Source: RGIG995 sp045543655 | Lineage (GTDB): Bacteria; Bacillota; Clostridia; Oscillospirales; UBA644 | NCBI GenBank assembly: GCA_045543655.1 | Contig: JAZPXN010000069.1 | Location: 18,812-82,811 of the forward strand | DNA: 64,000 bases | Direction: 5' to 3' | Shown here: in pieces, positions 25,367 through 33,741 of the stretch | How positions within the stretch are numbered: position 1 is the first letter of the stretch | How the letters are laid out: the number at the start of each line of letters is the position of its first letter | Translations under genes and position numbers: made by a program | Notes under the pieces: generated by a model | The model's database searches: none | What the model saw: the letters and a program-made list of their open reading frames with translations, nothing else | What the model was told of the DNA's origin: nothing

Positions 25367-27286
25367 ATGCCGCCTCCCATGCCCTACGAACATAAAAAAG
25401 TGTCTCCGCCCAAGGATTTCAAGGATCTGTTTCGCTTTCTGAAGGAGGTCTTCGGAGGCTTTTTCACCCGTTTTTTCTATATCGTCTCTCTGGTATGGGA
25501 TTCGGGAAAATGGATCATGTTCCTCCTGTCCTTCGTGGCGCTTTTTCAGGGGATCGCACCGATCGTTAATTCTCTGATCTCCAAGAACGTGCTGAACGAA
25601 TTGCAGATCACCGCCGGTCAGGGGGGCGTCGGGGGTGATTTCTGGACGTCTCCGGTCTTCCGGTTTTTGCTCGTGTTCTTTTTCTTTCGGTTCGTTCAGC
25701 GCACCGTCAACAGCTTTAACAGCGCCATGAACCGGATTGCCGGCGAAAAGGTGGTTCAGCAGGTCAAGCTCCGGATCATGAACAAATCCAAGGAGCTGGA
25801 TCTGGGCTCCTTCGATGACCCCGTGTTTTACGAGCGGATGGAAAACGCCAACCGGGAAGCGGGCCATCGGCCTCTCAGCATTCTGTCGGATACCTTCGGC
25901 ATCGTCAGTACGGTCATCGAGCTGGTCTCCTATCTGATCGTTCTGTTTTCGGTGCCCGGGATGTGGTACGTGGCCCCCGTAATCGTTCTCATCTCCATCC
26001 CCTCCGCCGTGATCAATTATATTTATCGCAAAAAAGTCTTTCAGTATTACCGCTGGCGCTCCAAGGATCGGCGACAGATGAATTATTACGCCGATCTGTT
26101 GGTCAATAAGGATCAAGTGAAGGAGGTACGCCTCTTCGGTCTTGCCGATCGGTTTATCGCACGGCATACGGAGGTTTTTAACCGCTATTTCAAGGGGCTT
26201 CGCCGGATCACGCTGAGCGAAAACTGGTTTCATATCGGCATCGGCGCCTTGACCGTGGCCGTCAATTGCCTCTTTTACGTTCTTATTGCCCTGAAGGTCT
26301 TCAACGGGCAGATTCTGATCGGAGATTATTCCCTGTACACCGCCGCCATTCTGTCGGTTTCCGGCGCGGTTTCCACGCTGATCAACAAGTCCGGCTCCAT
26401 CTATGAAGGAACGCTTTTTATCGATAACCTGATCTCCTTCATGAAAGAGCCCCATACCATCCGCCCCCGCGTTGATCCTCCCCTTCCCGTCCGCCGTGGC
26501 GTGGGGCATCGGATCGAATTCTGCCACGTGTCCTTTTGCTATCCGGGCACCGACCGAAAGGTTCTGGACGACGTGAATTTCGTCCTCGAGCCGGGACAGA
26601 CCATGGTTCTCGTGGGGCTGAACGGGGCGGGAAAGACCACGTTGATCAAGCTGTTGACCCGTCTTTACGATCCCACCGAAGGGAGTATTCTTCTGGACGG
26701 CGTGGATCTGCGGGATTACGACGTGAAGGAGCTGTACCGGATGTTCGGCATTATTTTCCAGGATTTTGGGAAATATGCGGAAACGGTCAGTGAAAACGTG
26801 CGCTACGGAGATATTCTCCGTACTGCCGGCCGGGATGCGGTGGAGGACGCCGTAACTAAGGCCGCTGCAAAGGACTTCGTGGATCGCCTCCCCCAGGGGT
26901 TGGATACGCCCTTGATGCGGATTTTTGAAAAGACCGGCACCGAGCTTTCCATCGGCCAATGGCAGAAGCTGGCCATCGCCCGGGCTTTTTATTCCGATTC
27001 CGACGTCCTGATCTTAGACGAGCCTACCGCCTCCCTCGATCCCATGGCGGAGCAGGAGATTTTCCGTCAGTTCGATCTGCTCCGGGAGGACAAGACCACC
27101 ATTTTCGTCTCCCACCGCCTCTCCAGCGCCACCGTAGCCGATACGGTGCTGGTGCTGGAAAACGGTCGGATGGAGGAAATGGGCAGTCACCGGGATTTGA
27201 TGGAGCGGAAGGGGAAGTATTACGCCCTGTTCACCACCCAGGCCGAGCGTTATCTGGAGCAGGACAACCGGAAAAAAGAGAGTTGA
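25367..27286 (+). CDS. ABC exporter, fused membrane and ATPase domains
   Basis: A 639-residue half-transporter that should work as a dimer. The membrane domain (about 1-350) has around six hydrophobic segments. The ATPase domain (about 380-620) has Walker A VGLNGAGKTTLIKLL, Q-loop FGIIFQDFGKYAETV, signature LSIGQWQKLAIARAF, Walker B VLILDEPTASLDP and the H-loop FVSHRLS. It has no peptidase domain. The start at 25367 is favoured over 25361 because AAAGGGGG directly abuts the earlier ATG. It stands alone with its own promoter, so the substrate (lipid, drug or peptide) is not indicated. Confidence 0.9.
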   Translation: MPPPMPYEHKKVSPPKDFKDLFRFLKEVFGGFFTRFFYIVSLVWDSGKWIMFLLSFVALFQGIAPIVNSLISKNVLNELQITAGQGGVGGDFWTSPVFRFLLVFFFFRFVQRTVNSFNSAMNRIAGEKVVQQVKLRIMNKSKELDLGSFDDPVFYERMENANREAGHRPLSILSDTFGIVSTVIELVSYLIVLFSVPGMWYVAPVIVLISIPSAVINYIYRKKVFQYYRWRSKDRRQMNYYADLLVNKDQVKEVRLFGLADRFIARHTEVFNRYFKGLRRITLSENWFHIGIGALTVAVNCLFYVLIALKVFNGQILIGDYSLYTAAILSVSGAVSTLINKSGSIYEGTLFIDNLISFMKEPHTIRPRVDPPLPVRRGVGHRIEFCHVSFCYPGTDRKVLDDVNFVLEPGQTMVLVGLNGAGKTTLIKLLTRLYDPTEGSILLDGVDLRDYDVKELYRMFGIIFQDFGKYAETVSENVRYGDILRTAGRDAVEDAVTKAAAKDFVDRLPQGLDTPLMRIFEKTGTELSIGQWQKLAIARAFYSDSDVLILDEPTASLDPMAEQEIFRQFDLLREDKTTIFVSHRLSSATVADTVLVLENGRMEEMGSHRDLMERKGKYYALFTTQAERYLEQDNRKKES

Positions 27287-27412
27287 AAAGGGGCTTTCGG
27301 AATCGGTTGGGAGAACGGAAGAATCGGGGCCGAAGGGCAAATCGCTCCCTCCCCGCCTGCAGGCTCGTGCCCCAACGCCACCTACGGCCAACCCGGGAAA
27401 TAAAAAAAGAAG

Positions 27413-27438
27413 CGGCATACTTCTTCGGAAGTATGCCG
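27413..27438 (-). terminator. Terminator of the AraC gene
   Basis: CGGCATACTTC (27413-27423) pairs with GAAGTATGCCG (27428-27438) around a TTCG tetraloop; on the minus strand it is followed by CTTCTTTTTTTATTT. It may also stop the ABC gene on the plus strand, though with a poor T-tract. Confidence 0.85.
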
Positions 27439-27453
27439 TAATAATATTTTCGC

Positions 27454-28224
27454 TTATAAAAGATAGTTTTTCCGATATTCGGAGGGGGATTTTCCCGTCT
27501 CCTTTTTGAAGGTTTTGCTGAAATAATAAACGTTCTCAAAGCCGGTGCTGGCGGCGATCTCTCCCACGGGAAGGGAGGTGTCGGTCAACAGCCGCTTCGA
27601 TTGCTTGATGCGTTGCTCCATCAGGTATCGCTGGGGCGGCATCCCCACGGTTTTCCGGAATTTTTTGATCAGTCCGGAGGGGGAGATATGGTGTTTTGCG
27701 GCCACGTCGGTCAGCCGGATCGGTTCCCGGAAATACTCGTTGAGGTATTCCATCACGCTCCGTACCGTTTCATCCTCCGGGGCGCCGGGGCGTTTGGAGG
27801 GAAGACGTTGTTCTGCTTCGTATTGCAGGAAAAGGTCCTCAATGCAATGCCGCACGCAAAGGTTCTGCTGTTCCGCCGGCAATTCCGGCGACCGGTTCAG
27901 CAATTCCACCGTGCTTTCCACCCGGGCGGAGTCGGCGTAGCGTACCTTCCCCACAGGCAACGGGAAGGGGAGAGGCGTATCTTCCTGCAGCGTGAAGCGG
28001 ATAAAATGCACCAGAAGGGGCTTGGTAACCTCCCGGTCAAATTCTTCGTTCGGCGGGATGACGAAAACGTCGCCGGGAAAAATATCCTCCGTTTTTTCGC
28101 ACACCGTGCAACGGAAGGAGCCGCGGATAACGATATAGACCGTCCAGTCTTCGTGATGCAGGCGGGGGTAGAAGAACCGATCCCGCCGGATGACGGTGTA
28201 TTGAACCGATGCGAGAGGAAGCAT
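27454..28224 (-). CDS. AraC-family transcriptional regulator
   Basis: A 256-residue regulator with an N-terminal cupin-type sensor (about 1-130; HHEDWTVYIVIRGSFRC, PGDVFVIPPNEEF) and a C-terminal double helix-turn-helix (about 160-256; RLTDVAAKHHISPSGLIKKF and GEIAASTGFENVYYFSKTFK). The ATG at 28224 has GGAGG upstream; the longer frame to 28284 would start inside the promoter. It is divergent from the carbohydrate operon at 28404 and most likely controls it in response to a sugar, as AraC proteins usually activate a neighbouring operon. The ligand is unknown. Confidence 0.9.
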   Translation of the reverse strand: MLPLASVQYTVIRRDRFFYPRLHHEDWTVYIVIRGSFRCTVCEKTEDIFPGDVFVIPPNEEFDREVTKPLLVHFIRFTLQEDTPLPFPLPVGKVRYADSARVESTVELLNRSPELPAEQQNLCVRHCIEDLFLQYEAEQRLPSKRPGAPEDETVRSVMEYLNEYFREPIRLTDVAAKHHISPSGLIKKFRKTVGMPPQRYLMEQRIKQSKRLLTDTSLPVGEIAASTGFENVYYFSKTFKKETGKSPSEYRKNYLL

Positions 28225-28255
28225 GGGACACCTCCGGATAAATATGAATAAATAT

Positions 28256-28284
28256 ATTTTAACACAGAGTTGGAATCTTGTCAA
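28256..28284 (-). promoter_or_regulatory. Promoter of the AraC regulator gene
   Basis: On the minus strand TTGACA (28284-28279), 17-bp spacer, TAAAAT (28261-28256). Confidence 0.8.
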
Positions 28285-28348
28285 GTACCCTTGTTTTTGG
28301 AAAATCCGGATTGTCTAAAAAAAGGTAAATATCATCGGATTTTTTCTA

Positions 28349-28377
28349 TTGCTTTTCCCGGAAAAGGGCGGTATAAT
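28349..28377 (+). promoter_or_regulatory. Promoter of the carbohydrate operon
   Basis: TTGCTT (28349-28354), 17-bp spacer, TATAAT (28372-28377). The 64 bp between this and the divergent AraC promoter would hold the regulator's sites. The weak -35 fits activator dependence. Confidence 0.7.
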
Positions 28378-28403
28378 GGAAAAAAAAGAAAGGATTTTAT
28401 CCG

Positions 28404-28637
28404 ATGAAAAATACTGTTACCATCGGCTATATCGGTCTCGGCCGCCGGGGAACCAGCGTGCTGCGCCGTTGCTTGTCGAAGATGAGGGATATCCGGATCA
28501 AAACGGTCTGCGATCTTTCTGTGGAGCGCATGGAGCGGGCTTCGGAAATCCTGCGGGAAAACGCCGGCTACGCCCCCGCCATGGTTTTGGATTATCATGA
28601 AATCCTCTCCGACCCGGATACACCGATTTTTCAATAA
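28404..28637 (+). pseudogene. Gfo/Idh oxidoreductase, N-terminal remnant
   Basis: A 77-codon frame with the Rossmann start of a Gfo/Idh dehydrogenase (VTIGYIGLGRRGTSVLRRCL, then IKTVCDLSVERMERASEIL and HEILSDPDTPIFQ) ending in TAA. Full-length relatives have 330-380 residues; the CEKP motif and the whole substrate domain are missing, and the next gene begins 12 bp later. The rest was therefore deleted rather than frameshifted. The remnant keeps the operon promoter and AAAGGA start region, so it may still be translated as a leader. A genuine short protein is possible but unlikely. Confidence 0.75.
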
Positions 28638-28649
28638 GGGGGAAGAATG

Positions 28650-29600
28650 ATGAGAATTCTTGCCAACGAATTTATCCTGCCCTTCCGGGAAGGGTGGCAA
28701 TGCCATGCAAGCCACTTTATTACCGTCGGAGAAGGGGAGGTTTATTGCGTCTATTTTTACGGCTCCAAAGAAGGGAACGACGACGTCCGCATTTTCGGGT
28801 CTCGCCGCGCTCCCGACGGCCGTTGGAGCGAGCCGGAAGCCCTGTCGGAGGACGATGGGATCCCCCATTGGAATCCCGTGCTGTTCCGCCGAAAGGACGG
28901 GGCGGTGGTCTTGTTTTATAAAGTAGGCAAAACCATTGCAGACTGGTATACCAAATGCCGTATCTCCTACGATAATTGCCGCACCTGGGGAGACTCCTTC
29001 GAGATGATCCCCGGGGATACCTCCGGCGGACGGGGTCCGGTGCGGAATAAGGCGGTCTATCTTGCCGACGGATCGATCCTTGCCCCCGGCTCCACGGAGC
29101 AGGGACGGTGGAAATGCTTCTTCGACCGCTCCTTTGACGAGGGAGAGACCTGGGTGCGGAGCGCAGATCTTTGCATCCCCGTGGAGGAAGATCTGCGGGG
29201 GATCATTCAGCCCACGCTGTGGGAAAGCCCGAAGGGAGTTCACGCCCTGCTCCGCTCCACGGAAGGGGTCATTTACCGTACCGATTCCTCCGACGGGGAT
29301 ACCTGGTGCGATCCCTACGCCATCGATATGCCCAACAATAACAGCGGCATCGATCTGGTGTCCCTCCCCGACGGCCGGATCATTCTCTGCTGCAATCCGG
29401 TCTCCGGCAATTGGGCGGGGCGGACGCCGATCTCTCTCTTTGAGTCGACCGACAACGGCCGCACCTTCACGCTGCTGAGCCACTTGACCACCATGGAGGG
29501 AAAATACGCCTATCCCGCCCTTCGTTACGAGGACGGCAAATTGCATATTACCTATACGTGGAATCGGAAAACACTGCAATATTTTTGTCTGGAACTGTGA
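28650..29600 (+). CDS. Asp-box (BNR) beta-propeller protein, sialidase-like fold
   Basis: A 316-residue protein of the BNR_2/sialidase superfamily. Asp-box repeats are clear: SYDNCRTW, SFDEGETW, SDGDTW and STDNGRTF. I see no FRIP-type arginine motif at the N-terminus and no signal peptide, so a classical exo-sialidase is doubtful; a cytoplasmic glycosidase or lyase acting on an oligosaccharide is more likely. ATG 28650 is 7 bases after AAGGGGG; ATG 28647 is the alternative. It sits in an operon with a DapA-family enzyme and a sugar kinase, which points to carbohydrate breakdown inside the cell. Confidence 0.8.
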   Translation: MRILANEFILPFREGWQCHASHFITVGEGEVYCVYFYGSKEGNDDVRIFGSRRAPDGRWSEPEALSEDDGIPHWNPVLFRRKDGAVVLFYKVGKTIADWYTKCRISYDNCRTWGDSFEMIPGDTSGGRGPVRNKAVYLADGSILAPGSTEQGRWKCFFDRSFDEGETWVRSADLCIPVEEDLRGIIQPTLWESPKGVHALLRSTEGVIYRTDSSDGDTWCDPYAIDMPNNNSGIDLVSLPDGRIILCCNPVSGNWAGRTPISLFESTDNGRTFTLLSHLTTMEGKYAYPALRYEDGKLHITYTWNRKTLQYFCLEL

Positions 29601-29609
29601 GGAGACAGG

Positions 29610-30539
29610 ATGGAATTCAAGGTAACCGGTGGGGTTTATCCCACGATGATTACGCCCTACCGCAACGGGCAGATCGATGATACCGCCGTGGAACGGCTGG
29701 TGGAATGGTACTGGAAGAAGGGCTGTGACGGTATTTTTGCCGCCTGCCAATCCAGTGAAATTATGTTTTTATCTCCGGAAGAACGGGTGAAGCTAACCGA
29801 GACGGTGCTGAAGAAAGCCCGCGCCCTTGCGGCATCGGACGCCTCCCGGCCCCCGATGATGATCGTGGCCTCGGGGCACGTGTCCGATCGTTTTGAGGAT
29901 CAGGTGGAGGAGCTGAACGCCATCGCCGCCCTGAAGCCCGATGCGCTGATTCTGATCTCCAACCGGATGGATATTGCCAACACCAGCGACGCCAACTGGA
30001 TCGCTGAAACCGAAAAGCTGGTCGCCGCTTTGCCTGCAGACCTGCCTCTGGGGGTTTACGAATGCCCCAAGCCTTACAAGCGCCTTCTCAGCGACGAAAT
30101 GATCCGCTGGTGCGCCGGGACGGGTCGCTTTTATTTCATCAAGGACACCTGCTGCGATGCGGAAATGATCCGCCGCCGGCTGGCCATCTGCGAAGGCACG
30201 CCCCTGAAGATCTTCAACGCCAACGCCCAGACGCTGCTGGAAAGCCTCAACGACGGCGCCTTTGGATACTGCGGCGTGATGGCCAATTTCCATCCTGACC
30301 TCTACGTCCGACTGATGAAAGACCGGGGTGCAGAGCTGCAGGGCTATCTGGGGCTTTCCGCCCTGTTGGAAAACCTGACCTATCCCTGCTGCGCGAAATA
30401 TTATCTGGATCGGTACGAGGGCATTCCTATGGATTGCTTTGCCCGGAGTAACGACGAGGCACTGTTTACGCCCTATCAGCGCTCCTGTATCGATCAGTTT
30501 GCCCGGCTGGATCAGTTTATGAAGGGGAAATTTCAATGA
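29610..30539 (+). CDS. DapA/NanA-family aldolase or lyase
   Basis: A 309-residue TIM-barrel enzyme of the dihydrodipicolinate synthase superfamily. Typical positions are GVYPTMITPYRNGQID at the N-terminus, GVYECPKPYKR with the active-site tyrosine region, and FIKDTC with the Schiff-base lysine. It departs from lysine-pathway DapA in the GxxGE-type loop (here CDGIFAACQSSEIMFL) and sits in a sugar operon, so it more likely cleaves a keto-sugar acid than makes dihydrodipicolinate. Its stop overlaps the kinase start by 4 bp. The exact substrate cannot be given. Confidence 0.82.
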   Translation: MEFKVTGGVYPTMITPYRNGQIDDTAVERLVEWYWKKGCDGIFAACQSSEIMFLSPEERVKLTETVLKKARALAASDASRPPMMIVASGHVSDRFEDQVEELNAIAALKPDALILISNRMDIANTSDANWIAETEKLVAALPADLPLGVYECPKPYKRLLSDEMIRWCAGTGRFYFIKDTCCDAEMIRRRLAICEGTPLKIFNANAQTLLESLNDGAFGYCGVMANFHPDLYVRLMKDRGAELQGYLGLSALLENLTYPCCAKYYLDRYEGIPMDCFARSNDEALFTPYQRSCIDQFARLDQFMKGKFQ

Positions 30540-32188
30540 AGCGATTCGTAATTGGTACTGATTTCGGCACCCTGTCCGCCCGGACGGTGCTGGTGAACGT
30601 AAAGACCGGAGAAGAGGTGGCCGAGGCGGTCTACCCGTATCCTCACGGCGTTATGGACGAGACTCTGCCCTCCGGCAAGCGGTTGCCGCCCAATTTTGCC
30701 CTCCAGCATCCGGCAGATTATCCCGAGGCGCTTTCCCATAATATTCCGGAGGTGCTGGCCTCGGCCGGGGCTTCCGCCGACGAGGTGGCCGGGATATGCA
30801 TCGATTTCACGGCCTGCACCTTGATTCCGCTGAACGGGAAGGGGGATCCCCTTTGTTACGAGCCGGAATTCGCAGATCATCCCCACGCGTACGTAAAATT
30901 ATGGAAGCACCACGCCGCCCAGGCAGAAGCCGATGAGATCAACGCTTTGGCGGAGGCCCGGGGCGAGGTCTGGCACGGGATTTACGGCGGAAAGATCTCT
31001 TGCGAATGGGCGCTTCCGAAGATTCTGGAGATTCTGCACAAGGCTCCGGAGATCTATCACTGCACCGCCCGTTTTTCCGAGGCCGCCGATTGGCTGACCC
31101 TCCTTCTGACCGGAAAAGACGTTCATTCCGCCGCCTTTGCGGGATATAAAGCACTGTGGAACGGTGAGACCGGCTATCCCTGCGACGATTTTTTCAAGGC
31201 TCTGCACCCCGATCTTGCGGGAATTGTGGGAACCAAGCTTTCCGAAAATATTCTCGGAATGGGGCAGGTTGCAGGCACCTTAACCGCCGCCGGTGCCGCT
31301 TTGACCGGCCTTTGGGAAGGGTTGCCCGTTGCCGTCCCTGCCATTGACGCCCACGCGGCCATGCCGGCCCTGAATCTGACTGAAGACGGGGATCTGATGG
31401 TGATCCTCGGAACCTCCGCCTGTCATCTGGTTCACGGGTACCAAGGAGTCTCCGTGCCGGGCACTTGCGGCTACGTTAAGGACGGCGTCATTCCCGGCGC
31501 CTACACCTACGAGGCGGGGCAGGCCGGCGTGGGGGATCTTTTCGATTGGTTCGTCCGCAACGGAGTTCCCGGTGCGTACGAGGCCGAGGCCAAAGCGCGG
31601 GGAATCAATCTCCACGCCCTTCTGCGGGAAAAGGCGCAGGGCCTCCGTCCCGGTCAGAGCGGCCTTCTGGCCCTGGATTGGCTCAGCGGAAACCGGAGCA
31701 TCTTCGTGGATTCCGATCTGACCGGTCTGATTCTCGGAATGACGCTTCAGACTCGGCCGGAAGAGCTTTACCGGGCTTGGATTGAGTCTACTGCCTACGG
31801 GCTAAAGCTGATTCTGGAGCAATACGAAGGGGCCGGCATTCTCATCCGCAATCTCTGTGCCGCCGGGGGAATCGCCAAAAAGGATGAAATGATGATGCAG
31901 ATCTACGCCGACGTACTGGGGCGTCCCATTGACGTTGCCGCTTCTTCCCAGGCCGCCGCTCTGGGATGCGCCGTCTACGCCGCCGTGGCTGCCGGAATCT
32001 ACCCCGACGTGCCCACCGCCGCAAAGGCCTTCGCAAAGCCGCCGGTCCGCACCTATACCCCCGTGGCGGAGCATTCGGAGATCTATGAAAAAATCTACGC
32101 CGAATACAAAAAGCTCTCTTTCCTCTTTGCCCGGGAAAACGACGTTATGAAGGTTCTGGGAAATTTGAAAAAAGAAGCTCTGCAATGA
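30536..32188 (+). CDS. araB: FGGY-family carbohydrate kinase, ribulokinase-like
   Basis: A 550-residue sugar kinase with the FGGY architecture: an N-terminal phosphate-binding motif IGTDFGTLSARTVLV, ICIDFTACTLIPLN, the substrate-loop region GEVWHGIYGGKISCEWALPKI, the Asp motif VPAIDAHAAMPALN, and the C-terminal LCAAGGIAKKDEMMMQIYADVLG that binds ATP. Length and motifs match AraB rather than XylB or GlpK. No araA, araD or pentose transporter is adjacent, so the physiological sugar may be L-ribulose or another ketose. It closes the operon and is followed by a strong terminator. Confidence 0.87.
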   Translation: MKRFVIGTDFGTLSARTVLVNVKTGEEVAEAVYPYPHGVMDETLPSGKRLPPNFALQHPADYPEALSHNIPEVLASAGASADEVAGICIDFTACTLIPLNGKGDPLCYEPEFADHPHAYVKLWKHHAAQAEADEINALAEARGEVWHGIYGGKISCEWALPKILEILHKAPEIYHCTARFSEAADWLTLLLTGKDVHSAAFAGYKALWNGETGYPCDDFFKALHPDLAGIVGTKLSENILGMGQVAGTLTAAGAALTGLWEGLPVAVPAIDAHAAMPALNLTEDGDLMVILGTSACHLVHGYQGVSVPGTCGYVKDGVIPGAYTYEAGQAGVGDLFDWFVRNGVPGAYEAEAKARGINLHALLREKAQGLRPGQSGLLALDWLSGNRSIFVDSDLTGLILGMTLQTRPEELYRAWIESTAYGLKLILEQYEGAGILIRNLCAAGGIAKKDEMMMQIYADVLGRPIDVAASSQAAALGCAVYAAVAAGIYPDVPTAAKAFAKPPVRTYTPVAEHSEIYEKIYAEYKKLSFLFARENDVMKVLGNLKKEALQ

Positions 32189-32194
32189 CGAAAA

Positions 32195-32232
32195 AGGTCC
32201 GATCTCGTGAAAGATCGGACCTGATTTTTTTT
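32195..32232. terminator. Two-way terminator between the kinase and the DUF1893/AKR gene
   Basis: AGGTCCGATC (32195-32204) pairs with GATCGGACCT (32213-32222); T-runs follow on the plus strand (GATTTTTTTT) and on the minus strand (TTTTCG). Confidence 0.92.
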
Positions 32233-32238
32233 CGTTTT

Positions 32239-33738
32239 TTACAGCTTCATTGCTTTCTTTGCGGCGGTGAGAAGCCGGCGGATGGGCAATTTCTGGGGGC
32301 ATTGCTTTTCGCATTTCCCGCAACCGATGCAATCGGCGGGGGTGGGATGATCTTTTGCAAGCGCCTTGCCGTCCTCGCCCTTGTTATAGGCGTCGAACCA
32401 CTGGGGAATGGGAATCTGTTTGGGGCAATCGGCGGTGCAGTATTCGCACCCGGTGCAGGAGACGGCCACCGACTTATTGATGATATCCGCACAGCGGAAA
32501 AGAAGGGCGGTTTCGTCTTCGGTCAGGGGCTTAAGCTCGTTGAAAAACGCAGTATTTTCGTCCAGCTGATGCAGGTCGGACATTCCGCTCAGCACCATAA
32601 TGACGCCGGGCAGCGTGGCGGCAAACTGCAGGGCCCATTGGGCGGGAGATTTCTCCGGGTCGGCGGCTTTCAGCAGAGCCCGCGCCTCGTCGGGCACGTT
32701 GGCCAGAGCGCCACCCTTGATGGGCTCCATGATGATAATATCCTTCCCGTGCTTCCGGGCCACCTCGTAGCAGAGGCGGGACTGGACGGTGGGGGATTCC
32801 CAGTCCAGATAGTTGATCTGAAGCTGTACGAATTCCACTTCCGGATGCTCGGTCAGGATCCGATCCAGCACCTCCGCCGAATCGTGGAAGGAAAATCCGA
32901 AGCGCTTCACCTTTCCCTCTGCCTTTTTCTTCATTACGAAGCCGAAGGCGTCCAGCCGGGTGGCGATCTCGTAAAGCCGGGTGTTCAGGCAATGGAGCAG
33001 ATAATAATCAAAATATTCCACGCCGCATTTTTCCCGCTGTTCGTTGAAGATCCGCTCCATATCGTCGACGGTCTCCAGCTTCATGGTGGGAAGCTTTGTG
33101 GCCAGCAGATATCTTTCCCGGTCCACCCGGGAGGTCAGGGCCGTCTTGACCGCCTTTTCGCTTTCGGCGTTGTGGTACATATAGGCGGTGTCAAAATAAG
33201 TATAGCCCCGCTCCAGGAAGCGGTCGGTCATGGTGATAAACTGCTGAATATCGATGGATTCCGGCACCTCCGGATCGGTTTTGGGCAGACGCATCAGCCC
33301 GAATCCCAATTGCTTCATGTGATTCCCTCTCAATTTCTTTACGGTGTTTTTGATTCTTTCCAAAGCGTCCTCCGGGTCGGTACAGCCTGCCACGGCAGAC
33401 TCCATAGGGCAGGGCCCGGTGCCTTTTCGGTTGATGATTCCGTCGGTCAGCGTTCCCGCTTCCGCCGCAATGCCGCAGGCGGTGAGGTATTCTTTTGCGT
33501 CTCTGCTCATGACGGTGGCGTAGACCGCTCTTACGCCGGCAAGGCGGAAGAGAAAGGCCGCCGCCTTCCCCACGATTTTATCCGCCGCAGAATAGCCCGA
33601 AAGATCGGTTCCTCTCTCCAGAAAGGTGACCATGGGAAGAATCCCTTTCAGGTCGGAGACGACGGTGGCGTCCCCCTTGCAGAGAACGCAGGTGTGGCCT
33701 TGGGTCAGAAGGTTCTTTGCGCGTTCAAGATCGTTCAT
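32239..33738 (-). CDS. DUF1893 domain fused to ferredoxin-type aldo/keto reductase
   Basis: A 499-codon frame with two distinct parts. Residues 1-140 match the DUF1893 family (LCKGDATVV, GYSAADKIVGKAAAFLF, IINRKGTGPCPMESAV). Residues 141-499 are an aldo/keto reductase of the type with a C-terminal 2[4Fe-4S] ferredoxin domain: LGFGLMRLP, the AKR tyrosine in FDTAYMYHNAE, KLPTMK, and two cysteine clusters CTGCEYCTADCP and CIGCGKCEKQCP. At the join, GAGAGGG stands six bases before an in-frame ATG (nt 33318), exactly where unfused reductases start. The reductase may thus also be made alone. It follows murC after 3 bp and ends the twelve-gene train. Confidence 0.88.
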   Translation of the reverse strand: MNDLERAKNLLTQGHTCVLCKGDATVVSDLKGILPMVTFLERGTDLSGYSAADKIVGKAAAFLFRLAGVRAVYATVMSRDAKEYLTACGIAAEAGTLTDGIINRKGTGPCPMESAVAGCTDPEDALERIKNTVKKLRGNHMKQLGFGLMRLPKTDPEVPESIDIQQFITMTDRFLERGYTYFDTAYMYHNAESEKAVKTALTSRVDRERYLLATKLPTMKLETVDDMERIFNEQREKCGVEYFDYYLLHCLNTRLYEIATRLDAFGFVMKKKAEGKVKRFGFSFHDSAEVLDRILTEHPEVEFVQLQINYLDWESPTVQSRLCYEVARKHGKDIIIMEPIKGGALANVPDEARALLKAADPEKSPAQWALQFAATLPGVIMVLSGMSDLHQLDENTAFFNELKPLTEDETALLFRCADIINKSVAVSCTGCEYCTADCPKQIPIPQWFDAYNKGEDGKALAKDHPTPADCIGCGKCEKQCPQKLPIRRLLTAAKKAMKL

Positions 33739-33741
33739 GGG

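Noticed and set aside
23837..26959. Reverse-strand open frame of more than 1,000 codons opposite oadA and the ABC gene
   Set aside because: It spans two clear forward genes and their terminator and promoter, and its His/Gly/Gln-rich product shows no domain. It results from codon bias on the other strand.
27287..27412. GC-rich spacer after the ABC gene as another copy of the intergenic repeat
   Set aside because: It lacks the GAACCAAAGAAAAAGCGG-like core and the paired hairpins; only the AraC terminator is clear.
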